Shown here: positions 8,398 through 16,798 of the stretch, piece after piece | Layout of the letters: each line of letters begins with the position of its first letter | How positions within the stretch are numbered: the stretch's first letter is position 1 | Source of the DNA: Thalassotalea sp. HSM 43 | GTDB lineage: Bacteria; Pseudomonadota; Gammaproteobacteria; Enterobacterales; Alteromonadaceae | Direction of reading: 5' to 3' | Length of the DNA stretch: 64,000 bases | Assembly: GCF_004752005.1 (NCBI RefSeq) | Contig: NZ_CP038493.1 | Span: 2,194,302 to 2,258,301, forward strand | Position numbers and translations under genes: made by a program | Notes under the pieces: generated by a model | Told to the model about the DNA's origin: nothing | Databases searched by the model: none | What the model saw: only the letters and a program-made list of their open reading frames with translations

Positions 8398-9444
8398 TTA
8401 GCGCGGAGAGTAGAATTCTAACCAATTATTATCTGGTGTCTGGACAGCAAGAATATCGACTAAACCGTATGGTGGCAACTGTAATTGCGTTTCTGCTATC
8501 ACTTCAACCGCGCTTTTTTGTAAATGTTTTTTAAGGGCGCCAATATTGTCTACCGGAAATCGCAAAGTAACCACGCCAAGGTTCGGTGGTTTTGCCAGAT
8601 GGCTCACGTCTTTACCTTGCGCACCATGAAATTGCAGCAGCTCGACTGAGCCTTCATTAATGCCGTCTGGGTGGAGAATATACACACTGCGTTCGATTTG
8701 TGTGGTTAGGTTGTGGGGCAGGCCTAACACATTGGCACCTTCACTTTTGCTCGCACCGCGATGTTCAAGATACATTTTAAAGCCAAGAATATCTTGGTAA
8801 AAGGCCAATGACTTGGCTATGTCTTTTACGACTTGGGTTGAGTTAAAGACGCGACTCACCTGTTTCAGGTTTGGCCAACCTTCGAGTTGCGGTTTAATGC
8901 GTTCAATAAAGGCAAATGCGACGGCATCATGCCCCTTAGCAATCCATTCTTTAACCACAAATGGGCCAAAACTAAATTGAATTGGTGCGGTATCAGCATG
9001 CCAACCCGCTTGCATCAATTGTTGATGCTTGCCTTGCATATCAGCGACGCGGGCATTTAAGTCAAAAATACCACCGGTGTCCCAGCTTTGGGTATTGGCG
9101 CGAATCACATCTTGCTTTACACCCGATATTTGTAGCAGGCGCATATAGCCTTTGTCTTCGCCTATATTTGCCAACAAACGTTGTGTAACGTTGGCGTTAT
9201 CGGGCAACCCCCATAAGTGTTTTAGATTGTCATCAACCGGTGATTGATCAATAACCTGCCAACCAAATAAGGAAACATATTGTTGTGTTGCGGTATCGAT
9301 ATCGGCAACGATAAGCACCGCTTCATTAAAGCCTGACACTTTAAATGGCAACGGTTTATCATCGGCGCCATAACTGCTGTAGCTTGCCAGTGAAAAAATC
9401 GCGATAAGTAAACATAATGCAATGGAACGTGCCGATAACTTCAT
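8398..9444 (-). CDS. Exported double-VOC protein
   Basis: A 348-residue protein with a Sec signal peptide (hydrophobic core LCLLIAIFSLASYSS, likely cleaved near YGA-D) and two VOC modules, about residues 35-180 and 195-345. WDTGGIFDLNARV, FGPFVVKEWI, STQVVKDIAKSLAFYQDILGF and NWLEFYS match the cytoplasmic VOC protein at 3029-4030 block by block, so the two are paralogues in different compartments. Module 1 lacks the usual first metal His (GFNEAV). It starts nine bases after the preceding exported VOC gene ends, so the two are co-transcribed. A periplasmic VOC protein is uncommon; it may bind or transform a ligand brought in by the TonB receptor nearby. Confidence 0.75.
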   Translation of the reverse strand: MKLSARSIALCLLIAIFSLASYSSYGADDKPLPFKVSGFNEAVLIVADIDTATQQYVSLFGWQVIDQSPVDDNLKHLWGLPDNANVTQRLLANIGEDKGYMRLLQISGVKQDVIRANTQSWDTGGIFDLNARVADMQGKHQQLMQAGWHADTAPIQFSFGPFVVKEWIAKGHDAVAFAFIERIKPQLEGWPNLKQVSRVFNSTQVVKDIAKSLAFYQDILGFKMYLEHRGASKSEGANVLGLPHNLTTQIERSVYILHPDGINEGSVELLQFHGAQGKDVSHLAKPPNLGVVTLRFPVDNIGALKKHLQKSAVEVIAETQLQLPPYGLVDILAVQTPDNNWLEFYSPR

Positions 9445-9453
9445 ATTCTGTCC

Positions 9454-10539
9454 CTAGTTCGCTTGAAATACTTCGATAAGAAAGCCGTTTGGCGCGCGTA
9501 AAGTAGCAACGTCTGCTTTGCCATATATTGGGCTGTTGATGCTGGTTTTATCATGAACAATTTGCGTGCCGCTAGTTTTGGCGTTCGCTAGCACGGTATC
9601 GATATTGGTGACCGGAAACGTCCACATCCCCAAACCTAAATTTGGCAAACTCGGCTGAGTTTTAGGGCGTATAGGTTCGATATTTCTATAATCGACAAAC
9701 AACATATGACCCGTCGTTGCGCCTTTACTGTAGACGATGGCAAAACGAAACACGGTGCCGTTAGGTAAGTTCATCGCGCCTTTATCACCTGCGCTTTTAA
9801 ACTCACGGTCGGAACGGATTTCCATGCCTAACACGTCGGTATAAAATGTCAGGTGCTGCTCTGAATTTTCAATAACCATCGCTGAATACGCAGGTCCACC
9901 CATTCCGTCTGCAGCTAATGGACCAAGCTGAGGCATACCATTGCCGCGAGTTATAGCAACGCCATGGACAAAATCTGGGCCATTAAAAATGGTTTCATCA
10001 ATTTGATAGCTACTGCCATCGGTACGCGGAATTGGGTAGCTTTCCAAGGCGTTAAGCGAGCCAAACCCAACCGCTCTCACTTGTTTATCGAGTGCCACTG
10101 TATTGTCATTTGGAAAACCCAACGAAAACGGTCCAAGCTCTCGTCCATCCCAGCTTTGATGAATGCTCGGTGTGGCTTTGTTTAGCACCAGTAATTGAAT
10201 ATTGATCGCTTGCTCTACGCCTTGACGATATAAGTGGTAGGTTTGCCAGTCGATATCGTCTGGTATTTGCCATAAATCTCGCTGTAATTGTTTGGTTTTC
10301 TGATCGATTGCAATAGGACCTTTAACGCTCAAGCCCATGCCTTTTTGATAAAACAATAAGCTTTGTTGCAGTGATGTGGTGGCAATTGTGGCGGTATGTA
10401 AAGGCAACGCCAGTGCCTCGGAGGTCGAGCTCTTTGGCGCCAAGGCGTCTTTATTGTCATTTGACTCAGCAAGCGCAGAGCTGATGTTCACGGTTGTCAT
10501 GACAAATATCAAAATCACCGTTAATAGATTGTTTTTCAT
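9454..10539 (-). CDS. Exported VOC-family protein
   Basis: A 361-residue protein starting at MKNNLLTVILIFV; the longer frame to 10593 would put 18 unlikely residues before the signal peptide. Cleavage probably follows ALA-E near residue 24. Module 1 starts with PLHTATIATTSLQQSLLFYQ, which has the canonical His, and module 2 with YSAMVIENSEQHLTFYTDVLGMEI; the C-terminus IEVFQAN carries the usual Glu position. QSWDGRELGPFSLGF is a distant echo of the WDTGG block in the neighbouring VOC proteins. It heads a minus-strand operon and shares an 81-base divergent promoter region with the VOC gene at 10621. Enzymatic role unknown. Confidence 0.7.
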   Translation of the reverse strand: MKNNLLTVILIFVMTTVNISSALAESNDNKDALAPKSSTSEALALPLHTATIATTSLQQSLLFYQKGMGLSVKGPIAIDQKTKQLQRDLWQIPDDIDWQTYHLYRQGVEQAINIQLLVLNKATPSIHQSWDGRELGPFSLGFPNDNTVALDKQVRAVGFGSLNALESYPIPRTDGSSYQIDETIFNGPDFVHGVAITRGNGMPQLGPLAADGMGGPAYSAMVIENSEQHLTFYTDVLGMEIRSDREFKSAGDKGAMNLPNGTVFRFAIVYSKGATTGHMLFVDYRNIEPIRPKTQPSLPNLGLGMWTFPVTNIDTVLANAKTSGTQIVHDKTSINSPIYGKADVATLRAPNGFLIEVFQAN

Positions 10540-10620
10540 TTTACAAAGCCTGGTTAGCAACTTATTAATAGAACAAATAATAATCACAGCCAAGGCTATA
10601 TATCCAAGGATTTAATTTCG

Positions 10621-11745
10621 ATGATTAGACATTTATCAAATACTCTGTTTGTTATGTTCTGCTTATTTTGTGCGTCGTTACAGGCAAACGACGAGCTACC
10701 ACCTGATACCGGTGTGAGTGGTGTTTACGAAGTCATGATAGGCACCGACAACCCTAAACAAGTTATTGAATTTTTTACTCAATTTGGCTTCTCGCAAATA
10801 AATAAAGGCGATTTTAGTCAGGCCCAAGCCAAGGCTCTGTATGGCGTAGATAGTCGCTTAACCTCGTATCGATTGCAGAATCATGACATCGACAGCCATG
10901 GCTTAATACGTGTTTTGCATTGGCATAATTTGCAAGGTGCAGGGGTTGGTTATGCGCAACCTGAAACCATCGGCCAGCGCATGATGGTGATGCGTACCAA
11001 AGATGTTTTCTTTATCCACGATATCTTTAGCGATGCGCGCAAATCTGGCGAACCATGGCTGGCAACGCCACCTGTTTATGATGATCTGTATGGTATGAGT
11101 GATGGCGAACTTAATGTCATTAACCGTCGTGTTGGTGTACGTGAAATGGGGGTCTATGGCGAGTTGGTTAATTTGGTGTTTTATCAGCGATATGGTTACA
11201 CCATTCCAGGGTATGGCAGCATAAACGCTGGCTCGCCATTGGCGAGTAGTGAAATAACCCACAACGATTTTATTTTATCGGGCCATAGTCGTGAAGATAT
11301 GCTGCGCCAAACAAACTATTATCGCGACGTATTCGGTTTTAAACCGGAAGGCGATGTTGTGCTTGACGGTGACTGGCAACAAGGGCCGAAAACCGTGTTT
11401 AATATGGCCGATGGCAGCAGCCATTGGTACCGTGGATTTGTCAGTCCTAATAATATTTCAGGCAAATTAAAATTTTTTGTCAATCCAGATAAGCGCCCAG
11501 ACAGAAGTGCCTATCAAGCTCCCGGGCAGGCCGGAATCACCTTGCATTCTGTCTATACCGACAAGGTAGAAATGATTCATCAGCTGGCGCAAAAAGAGCA
11601 GCTTAAAATCACCGAAATAAGCGAAAACGAATTTGCTGAAAAGGCGTTTGTTTTATCCGGTCCAGACGGCGCGACATGGCAAGTCATAGCCACACCTTCA
11701 GTTAAAAAACAACCACTTACAAAACTTGAGTTGATTAAAAAATAG
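10621..11745 (+). CDS. Exported VOC-like protein
   Basis: A 374-residue protein with a short signal peptide (LFVMFCLFCASLQA-N) and two weakly conserved VOC modules: SGVYEVMIGTDNPKQVIEFFTQFGF at the start of module 1, and ILSGHSREDMLRQTNYYRDVFGFK at the start of module 2. The first metal His is absent from module 1. GPDGATWQVIATP ends the second module, without the Glu that normally closes the metal site. AAGGA precedes the ATG by about ten bases. It is transcribed away from the other two exported VOC genes and towards the TonB receptor gene. Binding rather than catalysis is possible given the missing ligands; this is inference. Confidence 0.65.
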   Translation: MIRHLSNTLFVMFCLFCASLQANDELPPDTGVSGVYEVMIGTDNPKQVIEFFTQFGFSQINKGDFSQAQAKALYGVDSRLTSYRLQNHDIDSHGLIRVLHWHNLQGAGVGYAQPETIGQRMMVMRTKDVFFIHDIFSDARKSGEPWLATPPVYDDLYGMSDGELNVINRRVGVREMGVYGELVNLVFYQRYGYTIPGYGSINAGSPLASSEITHNDFILSGHSREDMLRQTNYYRDVFGFKPEGDVVLDGDWQQGPKTVFNMADGSSHWYRGFVSPNNISGKLKFFVNPDKRPDRSAYQAPGQAGITLHSVYTDKVEMIHQLAQKEQLKITEISENEFAEKAFVLSGPDGATWQVIATPSVKKQPLTKLELIKK

Positions 11746-11782
11746 CACCTAATTGGGCGTTTATTTGCCAGTTCTGCGCTAT

Positions 11783-11796
11783 TTGATAAATATCAA
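11783..11796. promoter_or_regulatory. Perfect FNR/Crp-type box TTGAT-N4-ATCAA
   Basis: TTGAT-AAAT-ATCAA, a 14-base perfect palindrome matching the FNR consensus, stands 165 bases before the TonB-receptor start. The Crp/Fnr regulator encoded at 7626-8327 has an FNR-type recognition helix and is the obvious local candidate to bind it; a genome-encoded FNR could as well. Confidence 0.7.
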
Positions 11797-11961
11797 AAAG
11801 CGTAGGGCAACTGGATTATATCAATGAATAAATTGTGTAAGGATTAATCGAGTGTTGCATTTGTGTAAACGCAAAACACGAAAATTAACGTCATGAGCAG
11901 ATACAAAAAATAATAACTAGCTCACATTAAATAAATAATAAATCCATGTCAGGGGTTTGAG

Positions 11962-14247
11962 ATGAAAACAAAATTTGCACCAAGTCATTTAGGGAAAGCG
12001 GTTAAGCTAGCCTTAGTTGCATCGGTCATGGCAATGCCAGTGGCATATGCTCAAGAGCAAGCACAACAACAGCAAGTTGAAGATGCAGAAGGTATTGAAC
12101 ATATCGAGGTCACATCTCGTCATCGTAAAGAGTCGTTAGATAAAATTCCTTTATCGGTTTCGACTTTCAGTTCGGAAGATATCGAAAATGCCAGTATGAC
12201 CAATATCAATGACATTGCTAGCAATGCGATTGGTTTCTCAATGGAAAAAACCTTTGGTCGTCAATCGGATATTCCGGTTATCCGCGGCGTGTCATGGATT
12301 CCTGGTTTTGGTTCACAAAAAGCATCGTACTTCATTGATGGTGTCTACTATGGTGGTTCAATTCAGTCATTACCGCTTGATCTAATAGAGCGAGTTGAGG
12401 TGGTAAAAGGCCCACAAAGTGCTCTGTACGGTCGTCGTACGTTTTCAGGTGCCATTAACTTAATTACTAAAAAACCAACAGAAGAATTATCGGGCTACGC
12501 GACAGCGTCTGCAGGTGAAAATGGTTATTTAGCGATGAGTGGTGGTATCTCAAGTGAAGTGACCGACTGGTTTGGATTTAGAGCGTCGGTATCGACAGAC
12601 GAATACGACGGCGATTGGGACAATGAAAAAGAAGGCGGCCCGTCGGTAGGTGGTGAAGAAACCACGTCTTACATGTTAGGCCTGTACTTTACCCCAGGTG
12701 ACAACACCGATATTGCTTTAAAGTATATTTACAACGAGCAAGACGATGAAATGCAGCCGTTCATGTATCAAGACCCATCGTACAACAACTGTTTCCTTGA
12801 TACCCGTGCCTATTACTGTGGCGAAGCGAAAAAAGATTTGCCGATTAACATGGGTGGCATTTTAGATAACAGTGATTATGGTCTAGAAACCGAAAGCACT
12901 CATATTAGTTTGCGCATCGATCACACCTTTGATTTTGGTACGTTAACGTACATTGGTGGTATGAACGATTATGAAGCGACCGGTGGTCTTGATCAAACCT
13001 ACGCTGGTTACGAACAAGTCTTTAATTTTGGTTTCTTCTTTACCTTCGATCCGGCAGATTATTTTGCCCCTGCAGATGGTTGGCATAGCCTTGATACCAG
13101 TGAAGATGAAGAATACAGTCATGAACTTCGCTTTTCATCGACAGCCTTTGACGATCGGTTATATTGGTCCGTTGGCGCCTACATTTGGCACTATGAAGAC
13201 GAACCAGGCGCAGTTGGCTCGTTTAAAGAAGAGCGTGATAACACCGCATTTATGGCGTCAGTTTCATACGATGTCACCGATGATTTAACCATCTCGGGTG
13301 AAATTCGTAGTTCTGAAGATGAGATTGAAACAGCATCTTACGACACGCTGCGTGACGCAGGCTATGATGTCGATAATACGTTTGATAGCACCACAACACG
13401 TTTCATCGCTGAATATAACCTTACCGACGAAGACTTACTTTATGTGACTCGTTCAGAAGGTAATAGCCCAGGTGGCTTTAACAATAATGAATTGTTACCG
13501 ACTGAGTTGATCGTTGTCGATGAAGAAGAAATGGTGATGTATGAAGCCGGTTGGAAAACCACCATGTTTGATGGTGATGTGTACCTATCGACGGCGGTAT
13601 TCTTTATGGACTGGGATAAGCAACAATTAACCGACAGCTACATACCTGAAGGTGGTGGCGTGCCGATTTCTTACACCTCAAACGCTGGTGAAACTGAAAT
13701 CAAAGGTATTGAGTTGCAAGGTAAGTGGAACATTTCTGAAAACTTTGATTTAGATTTTGGTTTCTCTTATACCGACGCAGAATTTACCGAAGCATTTGAT
13801 CGAAATCACTGTCGTTTCTTTGTTGAAGGCGGTTCAAATTCTGCCTGTGGCGACCCAGATACGTTACGTGAATTTGGTGATATCTCTGGTAATACACCGC
13901 CGCAAGTTCCTGAAAAAGAAGGTGTTGTTGCACTTAACTACAATACTCAAGTGTTTGATGATTGGGGCTTGTTTGGCCGTGTAAGCGTGAACTATGATTC
14001 ATCACGTTATGCACACGTGCACAACTTTATTGAAACAGGCGACCGTACCCGTGTCGATGTTAACCTTGGTCTACAAAGTGAAAACTGGCGCTTCCAGTTA
14101 TGGGGTAAAAACGTGACTGACGATGATACGCCTACCTATGTATTCCGTTATATCGATGCGCAAAGCTTTGCCTTGAGTTCACGAGCATTTCCAATTGCTC
14201 CTCCTCGCGGTCGTGAGTTCGGCGTAACGGCGACTTACAGGTTCTAA
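11962..14247 (+). CDS. TonB-dependent outer-membrane receptor
   Basis: A 761-residue receptor with a signal peptide cleaved at AYA-Q31. The plug domain follows (about residues 45-165): IEHIEVTSRHR, then LIERVEVVKGPQSALYGRRTFSGAINLITKKP. A long beta-barrel ends in the required terminal aromatic, ATYRF. The barrel is of the catabolite-uptake type seen in marine Alteromonadales and sphingomonads, not obviously a siderophore receptor. AGGGG stands six bases before the start. It has its own 216-base upstream region with an FNR-type box and a terminator after it, so it is a single-gene unit. From its place among catabolic genes it probably imports their substrate; that is inference. Confidence 0.92.
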   Translation: MKTKFAPSHLGKAVKLALVASVMAMPVAYAQEQAQQQQVEDAEGIEHIEVTSRHRKESLDKIPLSVSTFSSEDIENASMTNINDIASNAIGFSMEKTFGRQSDIPVIRGVSWIPGFGSQKASYFIDGVYYGGSIQSLPLDLIERVEVVKGPQSALYGRRTFSGAINLITKKPTEELSGYATASAGENGYLAMSGGISSEVTDWFGFRASVSTDEYDGDWDNEKEGGPSVGGEETTSYMLGLYFTPGDNTDIALKYIYNEQDDEMQPFMYQDPSYNNCFLDTRAYYCGEAKKDLPINMGGILDNSDYGLETESTHISLRIDHTFDFGTLTYIGGMNDYEATGGLDQTYAGYEQVFNFGFFFTFDPADYFAPADGWHSLDTSEDEEYSHELRFSSTAFDDRLYWSVGAYIWHYEDEPGAVGSFKEERDNTAFMASVSYDVTDDLTISGEIRSSEDEIETASYDTLRDAGYDVDNTFDSTTTRFIAEYNLTDEDLLYVTRSEGNSPGGFNNNELLPTELIVVDEEEMVMYEAGWKTTMFDGDVYLSTAVFFMDWDKQQLTDSYIPEGGGVPISYTSNAGETEIKGIELQGKWNISENFDLDFGFSYTDAEFTEAFDRNHCRFFVEGGSNSACGDPDTLREFGDISGNTPPQVPEKEGVVALNYNTQVFDDWGLFGRVSVNYDSSRYAHVHNFIETGDRTRVDVNLGLQSENWRFQLWGKNVTDDDTPTYVFRYIDAQSFALSSRAFPIAPPRGREFGVTATYRF

Positions 14248-14268
14248 ATACAATCTCCCTCACGATTT

Positions 14269-14295
14269 AAAGCAGGCTTCGGTCTGCTTTTTTTT
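14269..14295 (+). terminator. Terminator after the TonB receptor
   Basis: AAAGCAGGC and GTCTGCTTT pair around a TTCG tetraloop (one G-T wobble) and run into eight T. It starts 22 bases after the receptor stop. Confidence 0.9.
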
Positions 14296-14369
14296 ATTTT
14301 GTTTGATCCATTGTTCAACCGCACCTCGTATTGGTCGTCAAGATTGATTATTTTTTTGAGGAAAACGCG

Positions 14370-14714
14370 ATGACTTTAACAGCAAAAATTTTGGTAGGTA
14401 TTTGGACGAGCGTCTTCGCTATCACTGCCCAAGCCGGTGAATTCAAAGAAAACAACAGTATTCGTTATGTGAAAACCTGTGAAGCTGCAGCGAACAATGA
14501 TGTCTCGGCGCTAAAACGCCTACTGCGCATCGAGCCTTATGGCAAGCAACACATTGTCGATAACGTGCGTTGTAATGATATGAGCATCACCGAATTTGCA
14601 GCCAGCAATTACGCCGTTGAGACAACCGCATTGCTAAGCCGCTACGCTGAGAAGAAACAACGCTTGGCAGCACAGGCCATTCTAGACAATAGCACCGCTA
14701 TCGCATCACGCTAA
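14370..14714 (+). CDS. Small exported DUF3718-like protein
   Basis: A 114-residue protein with a signal peptide (VGIWTSVFAITAQA-G). GAGGA lies nine bases before the ATG at 14370, which is preferred to the in-frame upstream start at 14331. The mature part has KTCEAAANNDVSALKRLL followed by VRCNDMSITEFAASN, two Cys probably joined in the periplasm. This pattern fits the DUF3718 family of small exported proteins found in Alteromonadales and Vibrionales, whose function is unknown. It is a single gene between the TonB-receptor terminator and the convergent mesaconyl-CoA-hydratase-like operon; there is no sign that it belongs to the catabolic set. Confidence 0.65.
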   Translation: MTLTAKILVGIWTSVFAITAQAGEFKENNSIRYVKTCEAAANNDVSALKRLLRIEPYGKQHIVDNVRCNDMSITEFAASNYAVETTALLSRYAEKKQRLAAQAILDNSTAIASR

Positions 14715-14752
14715 AAAACCAATCAGTTGCTTAGGTATCGCCTAAGCAACTG
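14713..14752. terminator. Hairpin terminator for the minus-strand operon
   Basis: CAGTTGCTTAGG (14724-14735) and CCTAAGCAACTG (14741-14752) form a perfect 12-bp stem. Read on the minus strand it is followed a few bases later by TTTTTT (14713-14718), so it mainly ends the operon that stops at 14797. On the plus strand it may also end the DUF3718-like gene. Confidence 0.75.
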
Positions 14753-14796
14753 GTCACGTCATTACTTACATCACTGTACCAGCCTTACTCACAATA

Positions 14797-15852
14797 CTAT
14801 TTAGGCATCAAATAGCTGAGTTCCATATCCAGTACCACATCTTGATGATAGCGGCCATTATCGACATCCTTAACAAAAGGCATCGATGACGGGTGATTAT
14901 TTTTAAAGCCCAGTAATTGTACTTTCACCAACGCCAAATCGTCTCTGTCACTATATTGGTCTATAGCGATAATGTTGCTTTGCGCGTAAATGGTATCACC
15001 GGCGAAGCTCGGATTGGTATGTTTACCAGAGTGAATCGCAGTCAGATAGAGACCGTTAGCTAAACCATTGTAACTTAGCGCCCGACAAACACTGATAATA
15101 TGCCCGCCATATACCAAGCGTTGGCCATGCTTTTGTGATTGCATTAAGTGCTGGTCAAAGTGAACTCTGGCGTTGTTCTGATATAGACGAGTCGCCATAC
15201 TGTGATCAGAATCGTTTAAGGTCACGCCATCTTGGTGAAAAATGCTGTCTCCGACATTCAATTGTGAGGCGCGTAATTGGTTATCGCTGACATAATCTTG
15301 CCAACGAGATAGGTTCATACAGTGCGGGATCAACTGGCCACTGGCTTCAACTTCAGATTGTAACTCTGGTACCGTATCGCTGCTATCGTTTGCCAAAGGA
15401 TCACGCTTGTTGATCATCACCCAGCGTTTAAATTGCAATACCAACTGTTGGCGTTGGTTATAGGCTTTGGAGTGCACATATAGCACACCAGTTTCACCAT
15501 TGGAGTTGGCTTTCTTGCCGATAACTTCACTGCACACGTAAATGGTATCGTCAGGATATACGGTAGTAAAAAACTGCACTTCGGCGTAACCAAGATTAGC
15601 AACCGCATTGCGAGATACATCGTTTACGGTCTTACCAAAGGCAATATTAAACAGTAAAAAGTTGTCCACGGGGGTGGTACGAAAGCCGACTCGGGTGGCG
15701 ACAGGTTCAGCACAATGCAAGGCAAAACGAGAGCCGGTTAGGGCTAAATACATACTGCAATCAGCATAGGTTATGGTACGTGGCACGCCATGTTTGATCT
15801 GTTGACCAATATAGAAATCTTCAAAAAACATACCTTGATTTTGGGTATCCAT
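14797..15852 (-). CDS. MaoC-type hydratase, mesaconyl-CoA hydratase-like
   Basis: A 351-residue double-hotdog protein. GKTVNDVSRNAVANLGYAEV, the VYPDDTIYVCSEVIG strand and KKANSNGETGVLYV are the distinctive block of mesaconyl-CoA hydratase (beta-methylmalyl-CoA dehydratase, Mch/Mcd) of the ethylmalonyl-CoA and methylaspartate pathways. RLVYGGHIISVCRALSYNGL in the C-terminal half is the second hotdog. The expected reaction is mesaconyl-C1-CoA plus water to beta-methylmalyl-CoA, or the analogous step on a related 2-enoyl-CoA diacid. It is the last gene of a four-gene operon with two CitE-type lyases and a CoA ligase, a context that fits hydration followed by C-C cleavage. The start has an upstream GAGGAG-like site. 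Exact substrate is inferred. Confidence 0.8.
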   Translation of the reverse strand: MDTQNQGMFFEDFYIGQQIKHGVPRTITYADCSMYLALTGSRFALHCAEPVATRVGFRTTPVDNFLLFNIAFGKTVNDVSRNAVANLGYAEVQFFTTVYPDDTIYVCSEVIGKKANSNGETGVLYVHSKAYNQRQQLVLQFKRWVMINKRDPLANDSSDTVPELQSEVEASGQLIPHCMNLSRWQDYVSDNQLRASQLNVGDSIFHQDGVTLNDSDHSMATRLYQNNARVHFDQHLMQSQKHGQRLVYGGHIISVCRALSYNGLANGLYLTAIHSGKHTNPSFAGDTIYAQSNIIAIDQYSDRDDLALVKVQLLGFKNNHPSSMPFVKDVDNGRYHQDVVLDMELSYLMPK

Positions 15853-15875
15853 GATCTGTACTCCTCACGCTTCAA

Positions 15876-16784
15876 TTAACAGGGTTTACCAAACAATTCA
15901 TCTTGACCCATTTCACTGACCTTGTTGTAGAGGCAAATAACTCGATTCGCCCATTGCTCAAGACAGGGTTCGATAAGTCTATCGTCAATAACCGCGACCG
16001 ATTGACCTTGCTGTTGGGCTAATTCCATGGCCGTGATGATGTCTTTTGCCTTTTTAATGTCTTCCGCTTTGGGTGTTAGAGCATCATTGGTATAGGTAAG
16101 CTGTACTGGGTGAATGACCGCTTTACCGTCGAAGCCTAAATCGCGCGCTTGACGACAGCTAAATTCACAGGCCACGGCATCTTTCAGGTTAAAGTGAGGG
16201 CCGTCGATAATTGCTTTATTGTGTGCTCGCGCGCTAAGAATACACATCGATAGATAGGTCAATAAACCTTGGCGGTCGAGGGTCATATTGATGCGCAATG
16301 AGTTAGCCAAATCGGTTGTGCCCATGACTATGGTGGTTAGTCTGTCCGTTGATGCGCAAATTTGTTCACAGCGCAACACCCCTAATGGCGATTCGATATT
16401 GGCCATCACCGACAACTTGTGACCACCGTGATGGTTTAATATGGCGATGTTGTTGGCCAACTGTTCTTCACTTTCAATATCTGGGAATAACACACCGTCA
16501 ATATTGAGCGCGGCGATGGCGGCGATATCTTCTTTACCCCATGGGGAATCAAGTCGATTTACTCGAACGATTTTTTCGGAATAACCAAAATCATAATCGC
16601 TTAATTGTTGCACCAATAATTGACGTGCTTGCTCTTTGCGTGCCGGTGGCACCGACTCTTGCAAGTCAAAGATGATCACATCGGCATTTAAGTCTCGAGA
16701 CTTTTCGATGTAATGTTGGTGGTGTGCCGGCACATACAGCGCGCTGCGACGAGGGCGGTACGTAGGGTGAGTATTACAAGTCAT
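15876..16784 (-). CDS. HpcH/HpaI (CitE-type) CoA-ester lyase
   Basis: A 302-residue CitE-fold TIM barrel. RRSALYVPAHHQHYIEKSR matches the family start, NIESPLGVLRCEQI gives the metal-binding Glu and MGTTDLANSL the metal-binding Asp. The usual DLEDSV after the second strand reads DLQESV (residues 40-45), an oddity. RVNRLDSPWGKEDI carries the CoA/substrate Arg. Such lyases split beta-hydroxyacyl-CoAs such as malyl-CoA, citramalyl-CoA or beta-methylmalyl-CoA. The ATG at 16784 has GGAG upstream; an in-frame ATG at 16799 would just touch the stop of the ligase gene. It stands 23 bases before the hydratase gene. Which of the three lyases in this region acts on which ester is unknown. Confidence 0.85.
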   Translation of the reverse strand: MTCNTHPTYRPRRSALYVPAHHQHYIEKSRDLNADVIIFDLQESVPPARKEQARQLLVQQLSDYDFGYSEKIVRVNRLDSPWGKEDIAAIAALNIDGVLFPDIESEEQLANNIAILNHHGGHKLSVMANIESPLGVLRCEQICASTDRLTTIVMGTTDLANSLRINMTLDRQGLLTYLSMCILSARAHNKAIIDGPHFNLKDAVACEFSCRQARDLGFDGKAVIHPVQLTYTNDALTPKAEDIKKAKDIITAMELAQQQGQSVAVIDDRLIEPCLEQWANRVICLYNKVSEMGQDELFGKPC

Positions 16785-16798
16785 CGTGTTCTCCAGCA

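Noticed and set aside
10903-11262. 119-codon open frame antisense to the exported VOC gene
   Set aside because: It lies fully within a well-supported gene, has no ribosome site and no recognisable domain.
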